This document shows positions 48,169 to 60,128 of a stretch of 64,000 bases of DNA, one piece after another (position 1 is the stretch's first letter; each line of letters begins with the position of its first letter). Origin of the DNA: Onthophagus taurus (Eukaryota; Arthropoda; Insecta; Coleoptera; Scarabaeidae); assembly GCF_036711975.1 (NCBI RefSeq), contig NC_091967.1, positions 2,294,001 through 2,358,000 of the forward strand, read 5' to 3'. The notes beneath the pieces were generated by a model that was not told where the DNA came from, did not search any database, and saw nothing but the letters and a program-made list of their open reading frames with translations. Made by a program: the position numbers and the translations under genes.

Positions 48169-48367
48169 TATATTTTTTTAGTGTTTTTATTTAAAAAATA
48201 AATCGTAAACGATTAAATTAAGTACAAAAAAGTGGTTTGTGTTGTGTAAGTTGCTACAAGGCACTGTGTTCTTATAATTCAAAAATAAATGCAATAAATT
48301 AATTAATGAGAGGTTAAATCAGTTCATACAGAGTGAGCAAAAAAATCCACAGTGTGATGTTAGAGTC
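48167..48367 (+). repeat. Direct repeat copy 2, about 200 bp
   Basis: Pairs with 43306-43506. The two copies enclose the satellite array and 1.6 kb of other DNA. Confidence 0.85.
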
Positions 48368-48753
48368 TAATCTTATCTTATGCTTTTCTTTCCAATCCTT
48401 CATTTAATCAAGCATTTAAAACGAGTTCAAACATAATAAATTACAATGATCTTTGGATAAAACGAACCCGTTTTTAATTAATTTTTGGTTATAATCACTG
48501 TAATTTTATTTTTAATTAATTATGTGTGAAGAAATTGATTCGAATCAATTCTAATTCATGAGAGGAGTGAAAGAATTTTTTTTAAACATTAAAAAAACTA
48601 ATTTAACCCCTAAAATAAATGTAAAGTGGAACGAAGATGAAAAAATACATCAATACAAAAATACTTATGCGTTCTTTTCAGTCTTTTCCGTTAACTTTGA
48701 AACAATTATTGCTCTGCGTTTCCTTCATTTTCATTTCAAAACGATTTTAAGTT

Positions 48754-49816
48754 TTATTTCCTCATTTTCTTCAAAACAAAAAAGTAACTGTCGTTTACGT
48801 TCGTCGAAAAAGCGTATCTTTTCGTAGACAAAAACTTTTTCAAAATATCTTTTTCAATATCTTTGTTCATGTGCACATTAATAACTTGAACATCCACCCT
48901 ATCAAAGGGCAAAGTTTCCAAAATTTGCAACTCAGTACCGCCCGTTTTCAAAGTCAAATAATCAATTTTAGTTGAGTTCATGGCCAATAATAGTGAGTAA
49001 AGTGGGAAGCATTTAACGCGCGTGTTAAATATATCCGTGTCTTCTATAATTGAATTCGCATGTATGCTGTTTATTTTAACACCATCTCTATCTTCATGAT
49101 GGTAAGAGACTTCTTTAGGATACGGGGATGGGCTTAAACAACCATGAACAGCTTGTGAGTTTTTACGATCATGCTTTTTAAGACTAAAATAATGTCTTGG
49201 GTCGGGTTGAATTAATAAACCATTCCAATCAAGTTTTTTTTCTAAATATAGTGTTTCTGAGGTTTTACCATCATTATAAGCTCCTGCTTCTACGAAAACA
49301 CCGTTTTTCTGTTACAAAAAAAACTTTTAAACATAAATCTGATTAATAAAATAATTAATCAAACCTTATTTTTTAATAATTTTAAAAGATAACCTATTTC
49401 TTCATTTGGTTCATCTAAAACAATATCATTAGGTTCTGTTTGTGTTTCTTTAACTGGTTGTAGATGCATTTGTCTAATATAAGCAATCAATTGGGGATTG
49501 TCTTGAGTAACTTCCAACAATTCATAATCCTTACTCATATTAACTTGAAACTGGTAATGTCTCATCGCTAAAATAAGTATAAGCCTCACCATGTTGAATT
49601 AAAACTTGATTTAATCTCTATTTTACCTGCATTTCTCATATAAATATACAAAACGACCAAAACAGTTACAAAACCCATGAAAAAAGCAAATATAGGCATC
49701 AACCTCTTAAACATTGTTGGATTAAAAATGAAACTAGACATCTTTGTGGGTGTCTGAGGTGGTATCACTGTGGGTTGTACATTTTCTCTTCCGCTTATTG
49801 TTGTTGGGAACGTCAT
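48754..49816 (-). CDS. Star-like type II membrane protein (methyltransferase-21 fold)
   Basis: Three exons: 49627-49816, 49365-49567 and 48754-49308; 315 residues. A cytoplasmic N terminus is followed by one membrane segment (about residues 40-60, FAFFMGFVTVLVVLYIYM), then DNPQLIAYIRQMHLQP, KNGVFVEAGAYNDGKTSETL, LIQPDPRHYFSLKKH, AVHGCLSPSPYP and IDYLTLKTGGTELQILETL. These are the conserved blocks of the insect Star family, whose Drosophila member helps move EGF-receptor ligands from ER to Golgi. Drosophila Star is much longer, so this may be a short orthologue or a Star-related paralogue. The last exon carries the FkbM/Methyltransf_21-like fold, probably without enzyme activity. Confidence 0.8.
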
Positions 49817-50979
49817 TTTTCATCCCCTTAAATAAATTTATTTTGTAATACATAAAAAGTAAACAAAGAATACAGTAAAACTAACCTCAAAAGTCGAAGT
49901 GTTCTCCCACGAAGATTTGGTATTAAAAAAACATGTTCTAACGCGATTAGAAGTACTAGGGCAAATGAATTCGTCTACCAATTGCTACTGCTAAGACCAT
50001 TATGCAGGTGTGACACACACACACAGGAGAGGTAGAGCGGTTTCTTAAAAGTAAAGGCGACGATCGAAGGTATACGAAGGATTATGGCTCTTATTGCATG
50101 GGGATATAAAGATTCGGTTTGAGGAGAGAGAGTAGGTATAGTGTCTAGGCTTCCACCTCCCTGGGAGTGTTGGGACAATGGGTCTTTTTTAAAAATTAAG
50201 ATAAAAGGTAAAAGTTTATGGTAAATTTCCTGTTTGTGAAAATACCAATTGAATTCTACACTTAACGTAATTATTTATGCACAAGAATTTTGGACTGCTG
50301 CTTACAACCAATAATTAACAACTTGTTATTTCAATGTTTATAGCTTTTTTAATAAAATGCATTTGGTATGAAATTTTGGTCGCGAAATAGTGTTACTTCA
50401 AAATAATTATTTGCAATAAATATACAATTTTATTTATTGCCAAATAACTTTATCTTTTATTATTAACCGGATGATGTCAATAAAAAAAGAAGAAGCCAAG
50501 AAATTCAATGTGATTTCAAGCATCTCGTCACATTTCTTAAGTTTTGGAGTCAGGAATTACTCGCAAACACAATCTGTACTCTTCTACATCTTCTAAAGCA
50601 AGTTCCCTTGACCGAAGAATGACTCCAAGATGGGTGTCTTAAGATTGTCTTAGCATTTGCATCTTAGGCATATTATTGCCTGCAATGTGGTAAATATGGT
50701 GTTTATTTATTAAAAATGAGTGATGCAAGCTCTTCTAGAGTTAAGAACCTAGAAACACCTTTAACCCTTTGTGCCACAAGAAGTCAAAAATTTTGAAACT
50801 TTGTGACAGAATTAAAACGTTATCAAAATACACTCAGTAAAGGCTTTTGGAATCAATTTTAGCAAAATATACAATCCCCCCATTCCAGGGGGATAATGGT
50901 ATTTGAGAGTACCATCAGAGATTAAAATATATTTTAGTGATGTAAACAAAAACTTTTATTGCTTATATTTAAAACATAT
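49817..50979. other. Upstream of the Star-like gene, plus spacer
   Basis: A short CA microsatellite lies at about 50013-50026. 49980-50180 is less A+T-rich than its surroundings and could include a 5' untranslated exon of the Star-like gene. No coding call. Confidence 0.3.
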
Positions 50980-53900
50980 TGAGCAAAAACTAACATTTTC
51001 GTATAACCTAAAAATGTCAAAAAGGATGCTAATTTAAAAATTCCTGGATGCCGTATTTATTGAAATTAAGGAATGAAACTTATTCTAAATTAAAGCTCAA
51101 TGCTTTCTCTTTAAAATGATGTATAATAATGGTTATGTTGAATCACAAAAATGTGTAGAAAAAAAATGTTGAAATTAAACCTACATTTTGGTATAACCTA
51201 AAAATGTCAGAAAACATGCTAATTTAAAAATTCCTGGAAGCTGTGTTTATTGAAATTAAGGAACGACATTTATTCTAAATTAAAGCTCAAAGCTTTCTCT
51301 TTAAAACGATGTATAATAATTGTTGGGTTGGATTGGAAAAATAATGAGAAAAAAAATGTTAAAACAAAACTTACATTTTCATATGACATAAAAGTGTCAA
51401 AAAAGATGCTAATTTAAAAATTCCTGGAAGCCGTATTTATAGAAAGTAAGTAATGAGACTTATTCTAAATTAAAGCTCAATGCTTTCTCTTTAAAATGAT
51501 GTGTAATAATTGTTATGTTGGATCACAAAAATGTGTAGAAAAAAAATGTTGAAATTAAACCTACATTTTGGTAGAACCTAAAAATGTCAAAAAAAGATGC
51601 TAATTTAAAAATTCCTGGAAGCCGTGTTTATAGAAAGTAAGGAATGAGACTTATTCTAAATTAAAGCTCAATGCTTTCTCTTTAAAATGATGTGTAATAA
51701 TTGTTATGTTGGATCACAAAAATGTGTAGAAAAAAAATGTTGAAATTAAACCTACATTTTGGTAGAACCTAAAAATGTCAAAAAAGATGCTAATTTAAAA
51801 ATTCCTGGATGCTGTATTTATTGAAATTAAGGAATGAGATTTATTCTAAATTAAAGCTCAAAGCTTTCTCTTTAAAATGATGTATAATAATTGTTGGGTT
51901 GGATTGGAAAAATATTGAGAAAAGAAATGTTAAAACATAACTTACATTTTCATATGACATAAAAGTGTCAAAAAAGATGCTAATTTAAAAATTCCTGGAA
52001 GCCGTATTTATAGAAAGTAAGGAATAAGACTTATTCTAAATTAAAGCTCAATGCTTTCTCTTTAAAATGATGTGTAATAATAGTTATGTTGGATCTCAAA
52101 AATGTGTAGAAAAAAAATGTTGAAATTAAACCTACATTTTGGTAGAACCTAAAAATGTCAAAAAAGATGCTAATTTAAAAATTTCTGGATGCCGTATTTA
52201 TTGAAATTAAGGAATGAGATTTATTCTAAATTAAAGCTCAAAGCTTTCTCTTTAAAATGATGTATAATAATTGTTGGGTTGGATTGGAAAAATAATGAGA
52301 AAAAAAATGTTAAAACAAAACTTACATTTTCATATGACATAAAAGTGTCAAAAAAGATGCTAATTTAAAAATTCCTGGAAGCCGTATTTATAGAAAGTAA
52401 GTAATGAGACTTATTCTAAATTAAAGCTCAATGCTTTCTCTTTAAAATGATGTGTAATAATTGTTATGTTGGATCACAAAAATGTGTAGAAAAAAAATGT
52501 TGAAATTAAACCTACATTTTGGTAGAACCTAAAAATGTCAAAAAGGATGCTAATTTAAAAATTTCTGGATGCTGTGTTTATTGAAATTAAGGAATGAAAT
52601 GTATTCTAAATTAAAGCTCAAAGCTTTCTCTTTAAAATGATGTATAATAATTGTTGGGTTGGATTGGAAAAATATTCAGAAAAAAAGTGTTGAAACAAAA
52701 CTTACGTTTTTGTATAACCTAAAAATGTCAAAAAAGATGCTAATTTAAAAATTCCTGGATGCCGTATTTATTGAAATTAAGGAATGAAACTTATTCTAAA
52801 TTAAAGCTCAAAGCTTTCTCTTTAAAATGATGCATAATAATGATTATGTTGAATCACAAAAATGTGTAGAAAAAAAATGTTGAAATTAAACCTACATTTT
52901 GGTATAACCTAAAAATGTCAAAAAACATGCTAATTTAAAAATTCCTGGAAGCTGTGTTTATTGAAATTAAGGAATGACATTTATTCTAAATTAAAGCTCA
53001 AAGCTTTCTCTTTAAAACGATGTATAATAATTGTTGGGTTGAATTGGAAAAATATTGAGAAAGAAAATGTTAAAACAAAACTTACATTTTTGTATAACAT
53101 AAAAGTGTCAAGAAAGATGCTAATTTAAAAATTCCTGGAAGCCGTATTTATAGAAAGTAAAGAATGAAACTTATTCTAAATTAAAGCTCAAAGCTTTCTC
53201 TTTAAAATGATGTATAATAATGGTTATGTTGGATTACAAAAATGTGTAGAAAAAAATGTTGAAATTAAACCTACATTTTGGTATAACCTAAAAATGTCAA
53301 AAAAGATGCTAATTTAAAAATTCCTGGAAGCCGTATTTATAGAAAGTAAGGAATGAGACTTATTCTAAATTAAAGCTCAACGCTTTCTCTTTAAAATGAT
53401 GTATAATAATTGTTGGGTTGGATTGGAAAAATATTGAGAAAAAAAATGTTAAAACAAAACTTACATTTTCGTATAACATAAGAGTGTCAAAAAAGATGCT
53501 AATTTAAAAATTCCTGGAAGCTGTGTTTATTGAAATTAAGGAATGAAATGTATTCTAAATTAAAGCTCAAAGCTTTCTCTTTAAAATGATGTATAATAAT
53601 TGTTGGGTTGGATTGGAAAAATATTGAGAAAAAAAATGTTAAAACAAAACTTACATTTTCGTATAACATAAGAGTGTCAAAAAAGATGCTAATTTAAAAA
53701 TTCCTGGAAGCTGTGTTTATTGAAATTAAGGAATGAAATGTATTCTAAATTAAAGCTCAAAGCTTTCTCTTTAAAATGGTGTATAATAATTGTTGGGTTG
53801 GATTGGAAAAATATTGAGAAAAAAAATGTTAAAACAAAACTTACATTTTCGTATAACATAAGAGTGTCAAAAAAGATGCTAATTTAAAAATTCCTGGAAG

Positions 53901-54465
53901 CCGTATTTATAGAAAGTAAGGAATGAGACTTATTCTAAATTAAAGCTCAATGCTTTCTCTTTAAAATGATGTGTAATAATTGTTATGTTGGATCACAAAA
54001 ATGTGTAGAAAAAAAATGTTGAAATTAAACCTACATTTTGGTAGAACCTAAAAATGTCAAAAAAGATGCTAATTTAAAAATTCCTGGATGCCGTATTTAT
54101 TGAAATTAAGGAATGAGATTTATTCTAAATTAAAGCTCAAAGCTTTCTCTTTAAAATGATGTATAATAATTGTTGGGTTGGATTGGAAAAATATTGAGAA
54201 AAAAAATGTTAAAACAAAACTTACATTTTCGTATAACATAAAAGTGTCAAAAAAGATGCTAATTTAAAAATTCCTGGAAGCCGTATTTATAGAAAGTAAG
54301 GAATGAAACTTATTCTAAATTAAAGCTCAAAGCTTTCTCTTTAAAATGATGTATAATAATTTTTGGGTTGGATTGGAAAAATATTAAGAAAAAAAATGTT
54401 GAAACAAAACCTAAAAGTGTAAAAAAATATGCTAATTTAAAATTTCCTGAAAGCCGTATTAAGTA
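50980..54465. repeat. 190-bp satellite array, about 18 copies, two alternating subtypes
   Basis: GATGCTAATTTAAAAATTCC recurs every 190 bases (for example 51971, 52161, 52351 and 52541, offset by one or two). Two subtypes are visible: A has ATGTTGGATCACAAAAATGT and CCTACATTTTGGTAGAACC; B has GGGTTGGATTGGAAAAATAT and CTTACATTTTC(A/G)TAT. They mostly alternate A-B, a 380-base higher-order dimer, with local runs of B near 53400-53830. Confidence 0.9.
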
Positions 54466-54831
54466 AATAAGCTCGTAAAAAACACAGAGCATCGGTAGTT
54501 TCGTCATTCAGGGAAGATCGAATTTTATTTTTCTGCAAATTTGATCGGCCACAGAAAAAGAACTTTCTGATTCTAAGCTTGCTAGTACAATTAATCGTAC
54601 ATTATTTTCAAATACGATCCATTGGTACCAGTTTTTTTTTCAAAAATCGTGTTAGTGCTTCATCTAAAGCTGTTTGCGTCTTCAAGCGTCAATCGTCTTT
54701 GCAAAATATCTCGCAAGGACATCGAACTGGACGAATCCCAGCTTATTATAGTTTCATTATCAAATGTTATTTTTGAGGAAGCCTCTTCAGTTAAATTTGA
54801 ATATCATCGTCAAACTCCTGTAATATCTTTT
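54466..54831. other. Spacer after the 190-bp satellite
   Basis: Overlapping plus-strand frames of 65-71 codons are present, but they lack any recognisable motif. No gene called. Confidence 0.3.
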
Positions 54832-54925
54832 TTGTAATTCGCGACGATAATAAAAGCTATTATAGTACTCAAACAGGTGTTGTAATGAGACTCCTTACAG
54901 CATCCGATGCTGTAATGTAGTATCA
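54832..54925. mobile_element. Left part of a TTTTGTAATTCGCG MITE
   Basis: About 90 bases nearly identical to 10072-10160, including ACTCCTTACAGCATCCGATG. Similarity stops at about 54925; the matching right end is found at 60755-60870, beyond the peptide genes and the Penelope-like element. Confidence 0.65.
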
Positions 54926-55284
54926 GTTTTCAATACTGCTCATAAATCGTTCGGGAGTATTTGGAATCCCGGAATATCGGTATTAAAAGCCGTAGTAAAC
55001 CGAAACTGTAAATAAAAGAGGTGAAGCAAAAGCCAATTGTGTAATACAATAAGTACATGAGTGGGATCGACCGTATGGATCCAATAATATCCTGTTATCC
55101 TGTTGTTCATAAAACAAGTCTCTGCACCATTTACCAAACTAAGTAGAATAGAGTTAGCGAATGCAGAATTATTTATCAGTTAATTAATTAATTCACCGTG
55201 TATATTAAAGAATATAAAAATTTTAATTGTTCATTGTAACATATCTCATTAAACAAAAATTGACCAAAGAAAATTAAACCAAAG

Positions 55285-55548
55285 ATGATATTTTTTTGTC
55301 GAATTTCAATTTTAATTTGTTTAACATGCAACGTTTTCACGGTTTGTGTAAGAATCCTTTATTTGTTTAAATTAATTAATTAATTTTAGGCACCTTTATT
55401 TGAAGAAGAAGAAGTTCAACAAAGATTTAATATGGATACATTTGAACGCGATGGAAAAGTGTGTACTTGTTACGTGGTGTGTTCTTGTAAACAATCTTTG
55501 GAATCGTCGTCCACCGAGGGAATAAGAAAATTAATAAGTCCATATTAA
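55285..55548 (+). CDS. Small secreted cysteine peptide 1 (CxCxxxCxC)
   Basis: Two exons, 55285-55347 and 55390-55548, joined in phase 0 over a 42-base GT-AG intron; 73 residues. Exon 1 is a signal peptide (MIFFCRISILICLTCNVF). Exon 2 begins with an acidic stretch (APLFEEEEVQQRFNMD) and then the core VCTCYVVCSC followed by a Ser-rich tail ending SPY. I do not recognise a family. It resembles the two minus-strand genes just downstream in exon layout, acidic propiece and cysteine core. It could be an immune, hormonal or seminal-type secreted peptide; nothing in the sequence decides this. Transcription is not proven. Confidence 0.6.
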
Positions 55549-55615
55549 TTTTTATAATTCTAAATAAATCAATTAAAACTTACTTTTCATATTTATTTAT
55601 TGACATAAATTTATT

Positions 55616-55907
55616 TTAAGGCATGCAAAGACGAATTATAAAGCTGAAACATTTGCTGTTATCGAAATTTTCAATTCTTTCTATAGTACCTTTTGCGTTC
55701 CCGTCATTTTTAAAAAACAAATTTCCGCCTTGGCTGGTATCATTGTGAATGTTGGTGTGTAAAATACGTTGTTCAACTTCGTTGTTGGGTTCCGGGCGGC
55801 TGTTTACTAAAATAATCTTAAAGAAATAACTTTTTTTTAAAGAAACTTTTTCTTTTTAAACCACTTACATGTACAAAACAAATTATCAAAGTTGTAATTT
55901 TCGACAT
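55616..55907 (-). CDS. Small secreted peptide 2 (cysteine core reduced)
   Basis: Two exons, 55869-55907 and 55616-55816, phase 0, 52-base intron with GTAAGT donor and CTTTAAG acceptor; 79 residues. The signal peptide MSKITTLIICFVHIILVNS spans the splice. The acceptor ten bases further on (TTTTAG) would bring an immediate stop, so the upstream one is used. The mature part has NNEVEQRILHTNIHNDTS and ends KCFSFIIRLCMP. Aligned with peptide 3, the first and last cysteines of the core are kept and the inner pair is replaced by Ser and Arg. Convergent with peptide 1; stop codons are 67 bases apart. Confidence 0.6.
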
Positions 55908-56108
55908 TTTCGATTTAGGTACGACTTAAAAATCTTTAATTAAACATTTTTTTAACCGCCAATAACGAATTTATATATTCGTTTTCGACATATTAATTTT
56001 ATTAATCCTTAATTAATTCCGATTAATTTAAGAAAGTTAATATGGTATTGTTTAAAAGAAAATTGTGGTTTCGAATTAATTAATTTCTTCGTTTATTGGT
56101 AACATAAA

Positions 56109-56391
56109 TCAAAAGCATGCACAAATCACAAGGCAAACGCATTTTGGGTCCTTTTTAGGGATTTCTCTGTATAGTGAGTAGTTCATGTTCGCTTTATTAT
56201 CAATTGCGACGTTTCTTATGTCGGAGGTATCGGTTCTTATTACATTGTTCATAAGTCTCACTATGGGTTCTTCAGATTCATTATCACCAAAAATCTAAAA
56301 TCGATTTGGTATATTAATCTCAAAAAAATTTGTTTTATTTACTTACGACACTATTTATTAAGATATACGAAAAGAGTAGTACTACAATCAT
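56109..56391 (-). CDS. Small secreted cysteine peptide 3 (CxCxxxCxC)
   Basis: Two exons, 56347-56391 and 56109-56294, phase 0, 52-base intron; 76 residues. Signal peptide MIVVLLFSYILINSV, then acidic NESEEPIVRLMNNVIRTDTS and the C-terminal core KCVCLVICACF directly before the stop. The spacing CxCxxxCxC is the same as in peptide 1, and NVIRTDTS resembles NIHNDTS of peptide 2. Same strand as peptide 2, a tandem pair. No known family recognised; a secreted role is an inference from the signal peptide. Confidence 0.6.
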
Positions 56392-56807
56392 TCTGATAAA
56401 CCTCTTCAACTGATGAAAAAGTTTAAGTTTTTTTAGCTTTTATAAAAAGGATCGTTAACCAAATCGATTTCCTTTCTTAGTGTTGCGTTACAATTTATAT
56501 TGATTTTTAGATTTATCGCCAACAATAAATTGTCCCTAATAAAGTAAATCATAAATTTTATTTTTGTTATTATCTTATTAAATATTGCTGCAATTCGAGT
56601 AAGTAGATAGGTTATTTTGATAGTGTTTCTAACATATTAATCATGTTGTTGTTGTTGGTAGTTGTTTGAACTGTTTGAAGTTTTGTTCCTGGAAAGTTTG
56701 CGAATCCAACTAAATCTCCGTAATTCGATTACGTGCAGTTAACTGGAAGTGTTTTAAACCAAATTTAAATAATATGTCGTTAGATCTACATCTTACTTTT
56801 AATTATG
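56392..56807. other. Spacer between peptide 3 and the Penelope-like element
   Basis: A+T-rich. It should contain the promoter of peptide 3. No coding sequence recognised. Confidence 0.3.
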
Positions 56808-56857
56808 TAATTAAATTAAACAAATTTTGCACTTAAAGGGGAAATGTGTTTATTATC

Positions 56858-56897
56858 ACTCTACCGGTTTCGCTCCTTTCGGAGCATCTTCAGGAAT
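56858..56897 (-). ncRNA. Hammerhead-like ribozyme core, 3' terminal repeat of the Penelope-like element
   Basis: Minus strand: stem I ATTC/GAGT with one G-T pair, CTGAAGA, extra T, stem II GCTCC-GAAA-GGAGC, GAA, palindrome ACCGGT, A. Hammerheads in the terminal repeats of Penelope-like elements are established; activity of this copy is unproven. Confidence 0.6.
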
Positions 56898-57180
56898 TCC
56901 TAAAGTTATTAATTTTACAACACTTTCTATTATTATATAATTTTACATTTTAACTTACGTCAATTTTTTGAACAACTAAACATGTATGTGATACTTTATT
57001 GAATTAATTCACTATTAAAATGTTAATCACTAAACATGTGCTATCATACATCACTTTTTATTATATTTTAGGTTATGTTGAAACTGTCAATGGTATATTT
57101 TCTATTTTAATGTTGGTAATATGTCTTGTTTTGAATAGGTTGATTTTCAACAGATTAAAATGAGGTATTACAACATAAAC

Positions 57181-57440
57181 CAAGGTCTATAGAACATAAG
57201 GTTACCCAATACCGATTCTCCTCCTCTGAGAGGCAAGGTGGGTCAGTGACGTAGCTAGTTCTATGAACAACACAACACGATGCGAGGTTTAAATATTTTG
57301 TATAGACTGTACCACAGTATATGCACGTATAGGCTATCTTTTACTCTGACTGTATCGAACCGGTGACGTCAATTTGCGGGGTAATAATCGATACTACAGA
57401 GGCATAGGGAATTAGGTAACCTTATGTTCTATAAACCTTG
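57181..57440. mobile_element. MULE-like MITE in the Penelope-like element
   Basis: 260 bases, ends CAAGGTCTATAGAACATAAG and mirrored CAAGGTTTATAGAACATAAG, perfect 9-bp duplication AACATAAAC (57172-57180 and 57441-57449). No coding sequence. Its CAAGGTnTATA ends match the MITE at 6885-7653. Confidence 0.82.
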
Positions 57441-57962
57441 AACATAAACATATTAACTCCCTACATCAAACACACTGAAAAATATAATGGTACAGAGAGA
57501 GCAGCTATTTTTAGAGTTCGGGAGGTTTTCGTGGAGGTGTGTATGGTTGTTTGAGATAGGTATATAGTGGTCTTCTTGTAGGTATAATTTGTTCGTTTAG
57601 GCATGTTACATCAGGGCAGTTGTTGAGGAATTTATTAATTTCATAGTTTTCCATTATTTCTAAATAGTAACTTTTATTGATATGATGAAGGATTCTGGAA
57701 TTTTTATCTTCGTTAAATTCATGTTTTGAGTTAAATGTTAAGTGATTTCCGAAGTTGGAGTTATTTTTGTGTTTATGTTCTCTTATTCTTTTTCTAAGGC
57801 TTCTGCCTGTTTCTCCAATGTACGCTGCTTTACAAGTGTCGCACTCTAGTATGTACACACCATTGTCGTCCAGTTTATTTATTTTGTCCTTATTGTTTAT
57901 AAGCATTCTTTCTAATGTTTTATTTGGTTTGAAATTAAGGTTTATATTATATTGTTTTAAAC

Positions 57963-58286
57963 CAAGGACAGTAGAATCTAACAGGACTGCTACATCCATT
58001 GTTGTGACAAACTGCCCACAAACTACGTCATACCATTTTCCACGCCCTGCTGTTGTTATGGTCTATGTATTTGCTGTGTATTTTTAGACGTTATATCCTA
58101 GACGTATTCATATTATTTTTGAAGTTTTATGTTTTTAGACGTATTAATGTCTATCATATAACCTCTAAAAACACAGACAGATACCAGGCGTGGCAAATAG
58201 TGTGACGTAGAGTGCGGGCAACCAACCCGTAGTGGACTACAAAAATACAATGGATGTAGCAGTCCTGTTAGATTGTACTGTCCTTG
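57963..58286. mobile_element. Second MULE-like MITE in the Penelope-like element
   Basis: 324 bases, ends CAAGGACAGTA and its mirror with long inverted similarity (CTAACAGGACTGCTACATCC), perfect 9-bp duplication GTTTTAAAC (57954-57962 and 58287-58295). It lies between the reverse transcriptase and endonuclease parts. Confidence 0.82.
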
Positions 58287-60128
58287 GTTTTAAACTCTGT
58301 TTTATTTTATTGGATATGTTGCCTTGGAATGTTATAGCTCTATAATAAATACTTTGATCTTCATTGTGTTGATTCTTTAGGGTGGTACAATTAATCATTT
58401 TTTGTTTTTTCTGTTGTTTGTTTATAATATTATTTATTATGTGAGTTGGGAAGTTATTATTTTTCGCAACTTGGTAGATTGTATTTATTTCGGTGGTAAG
58501 GTTTTCTGTGTTGATTTTTGAATTGTATGCTCTATGTATGTGTGATCTAAAAGCAGCTAGTTTATGTGCGTTACAGTGATATGAGTGTGTTAAATATAAA
58601 ACCGTTATCCTGTGTTCTTTTTATGTTTATGTCTAGGTAGTTTATTTCGTTATTTTTCTCTTGTTCTATCGTAAATTGTATCTTGCTGTGTATTGAGTTA
58701 ATATATTTATGAATCTTGTTTATAGTGTTTTTGTCTTTAGTATTAACAATGACTAGTATGTCATCTACATACTTTTTCCAAAATTTTATGTTTTCAAAAT
58801 ATGGATTATTATCTTTATTAATTATAAGTTTAGTTTCCATCTCATTTAGAAATATGTCAGAGATCAAACTGCTCAAAGGAGACCCCATTGGTAAACCCTC
58901 TTCGTATGAATATATATTATTATTGAATTTGCAGAAATTTTGTTGTAAACTGATCTCGAATAGGTTGAAAATGTTATTACGATCATTTAGGTCTGTTATG
59001 TTATGTGATAGAATGTCTTTAATAATGTTCAATGTTTGTCTCGTGGGGATGTTGGTATACAGGTTGACGATGTCGAAGGATAGAATAATAAAATCTTTTG
59101 GCAGTGACATTGTGCTCAGTTCTGTTATTATTTCTGATCTATTCCCAATAGTGTATGTTGGTTGGAAGTTAATATTTGTTTTGAAAATGTCTATTAGAAA
59201 TTTTGATATTTTGTAAGTACTTGAGTCGATGCTGGTTATTATTGGTCTTATGGGCATGTTCTGTTTATGCAGCTTAGGCAATGCATACAATCTAGGTATT
59301 TTCGGGTTCATTGGGATGATTGATCTTACATTTCTGCCATATTTCGTTAAAGTAGTTTTACTATTGTTTATTATTTTCTTGACTTTTTCATGAAAGGAGT
59401 TAGTAGGATTTTTTAGGGTTTTTATGAAATTGTTATCGTTAAGGAATTTTTCGGTTTTTTCTATATAATTTATCTTATCCAAAATGACTAAACCTGCACT
59501 TTTATCGCCCTTAGTAAAGATTAAATCATTTTTTTCTTTCTTTTTGTTATTTTAGTTTCTTCTTTCATTAGTATTTGTTGTAAGGTTTTGTGTATTTCTT
59601 CTTCTTTTGGCAGTCCTCTCGTAGCTGCTTCTAGTTCTAATGCCGTTTTTCTGAGGTTGGTTGTTTTATATATGGAATATTTCAGTCCTTTTTCTAGTAA
59701 ATTCATTTCGTTTTGATTAAACGGTGTCTTTGACATATTTGTAACTCTTTTATGAAATTTATGTGTTGTTAAATTCTCTCTTGTTGATGTCGTATTCCTA
59801 TTCTTCTCCATTCTTTGTTCTTCTCGAAGTTGTTTCAATTTTTTGTCTTTCTTTTCCCATTCTCGGAACAACTTCTCCTTATATGTTTGTTCTATGTTTA
59901 CTATTATTTCTTCGAAGTGTAAAGTGATAGTTAATTCTTGGTATGTATAGTATAGTTGGATATTGATGTCGTTAATTATAGAATAATGTTTTTTTACTTC
60001 TGTTTTTATATCTTTTGTCATGATTCTTTGAATCAAATCTGTTTTTAGATGTTTTGGAAATTTATGTCTAGCAAATTTTGGTTTCAGTTCTTCTTCTAAC
60101 CATGTTCGTAGGAATAGTATGTGTTGGA

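Noticed and set aside
43306-48367. LTR retroelement, based on 200-bp direct repeats
   Set aside because: The repeats lack TG...CA ends, a primer-binding site and any coding sequence between them; the interior is satellite DNA.
48558-48827. 89-codon plus-strand frame
   Set aside because: Overlaps the end of the Star-like gene on the other strand and has no recognisable content.
50980-54465. CRISPR-like array
   Set aside because: There are no spacers: the whole 190-base unit is repeated, which is a eukaryotic satellite.
54579-54837. Overlapping frames after the 190-bp satellite
   Set aside because: No similarity, no clear start context, and two overlapping frames compete equally.
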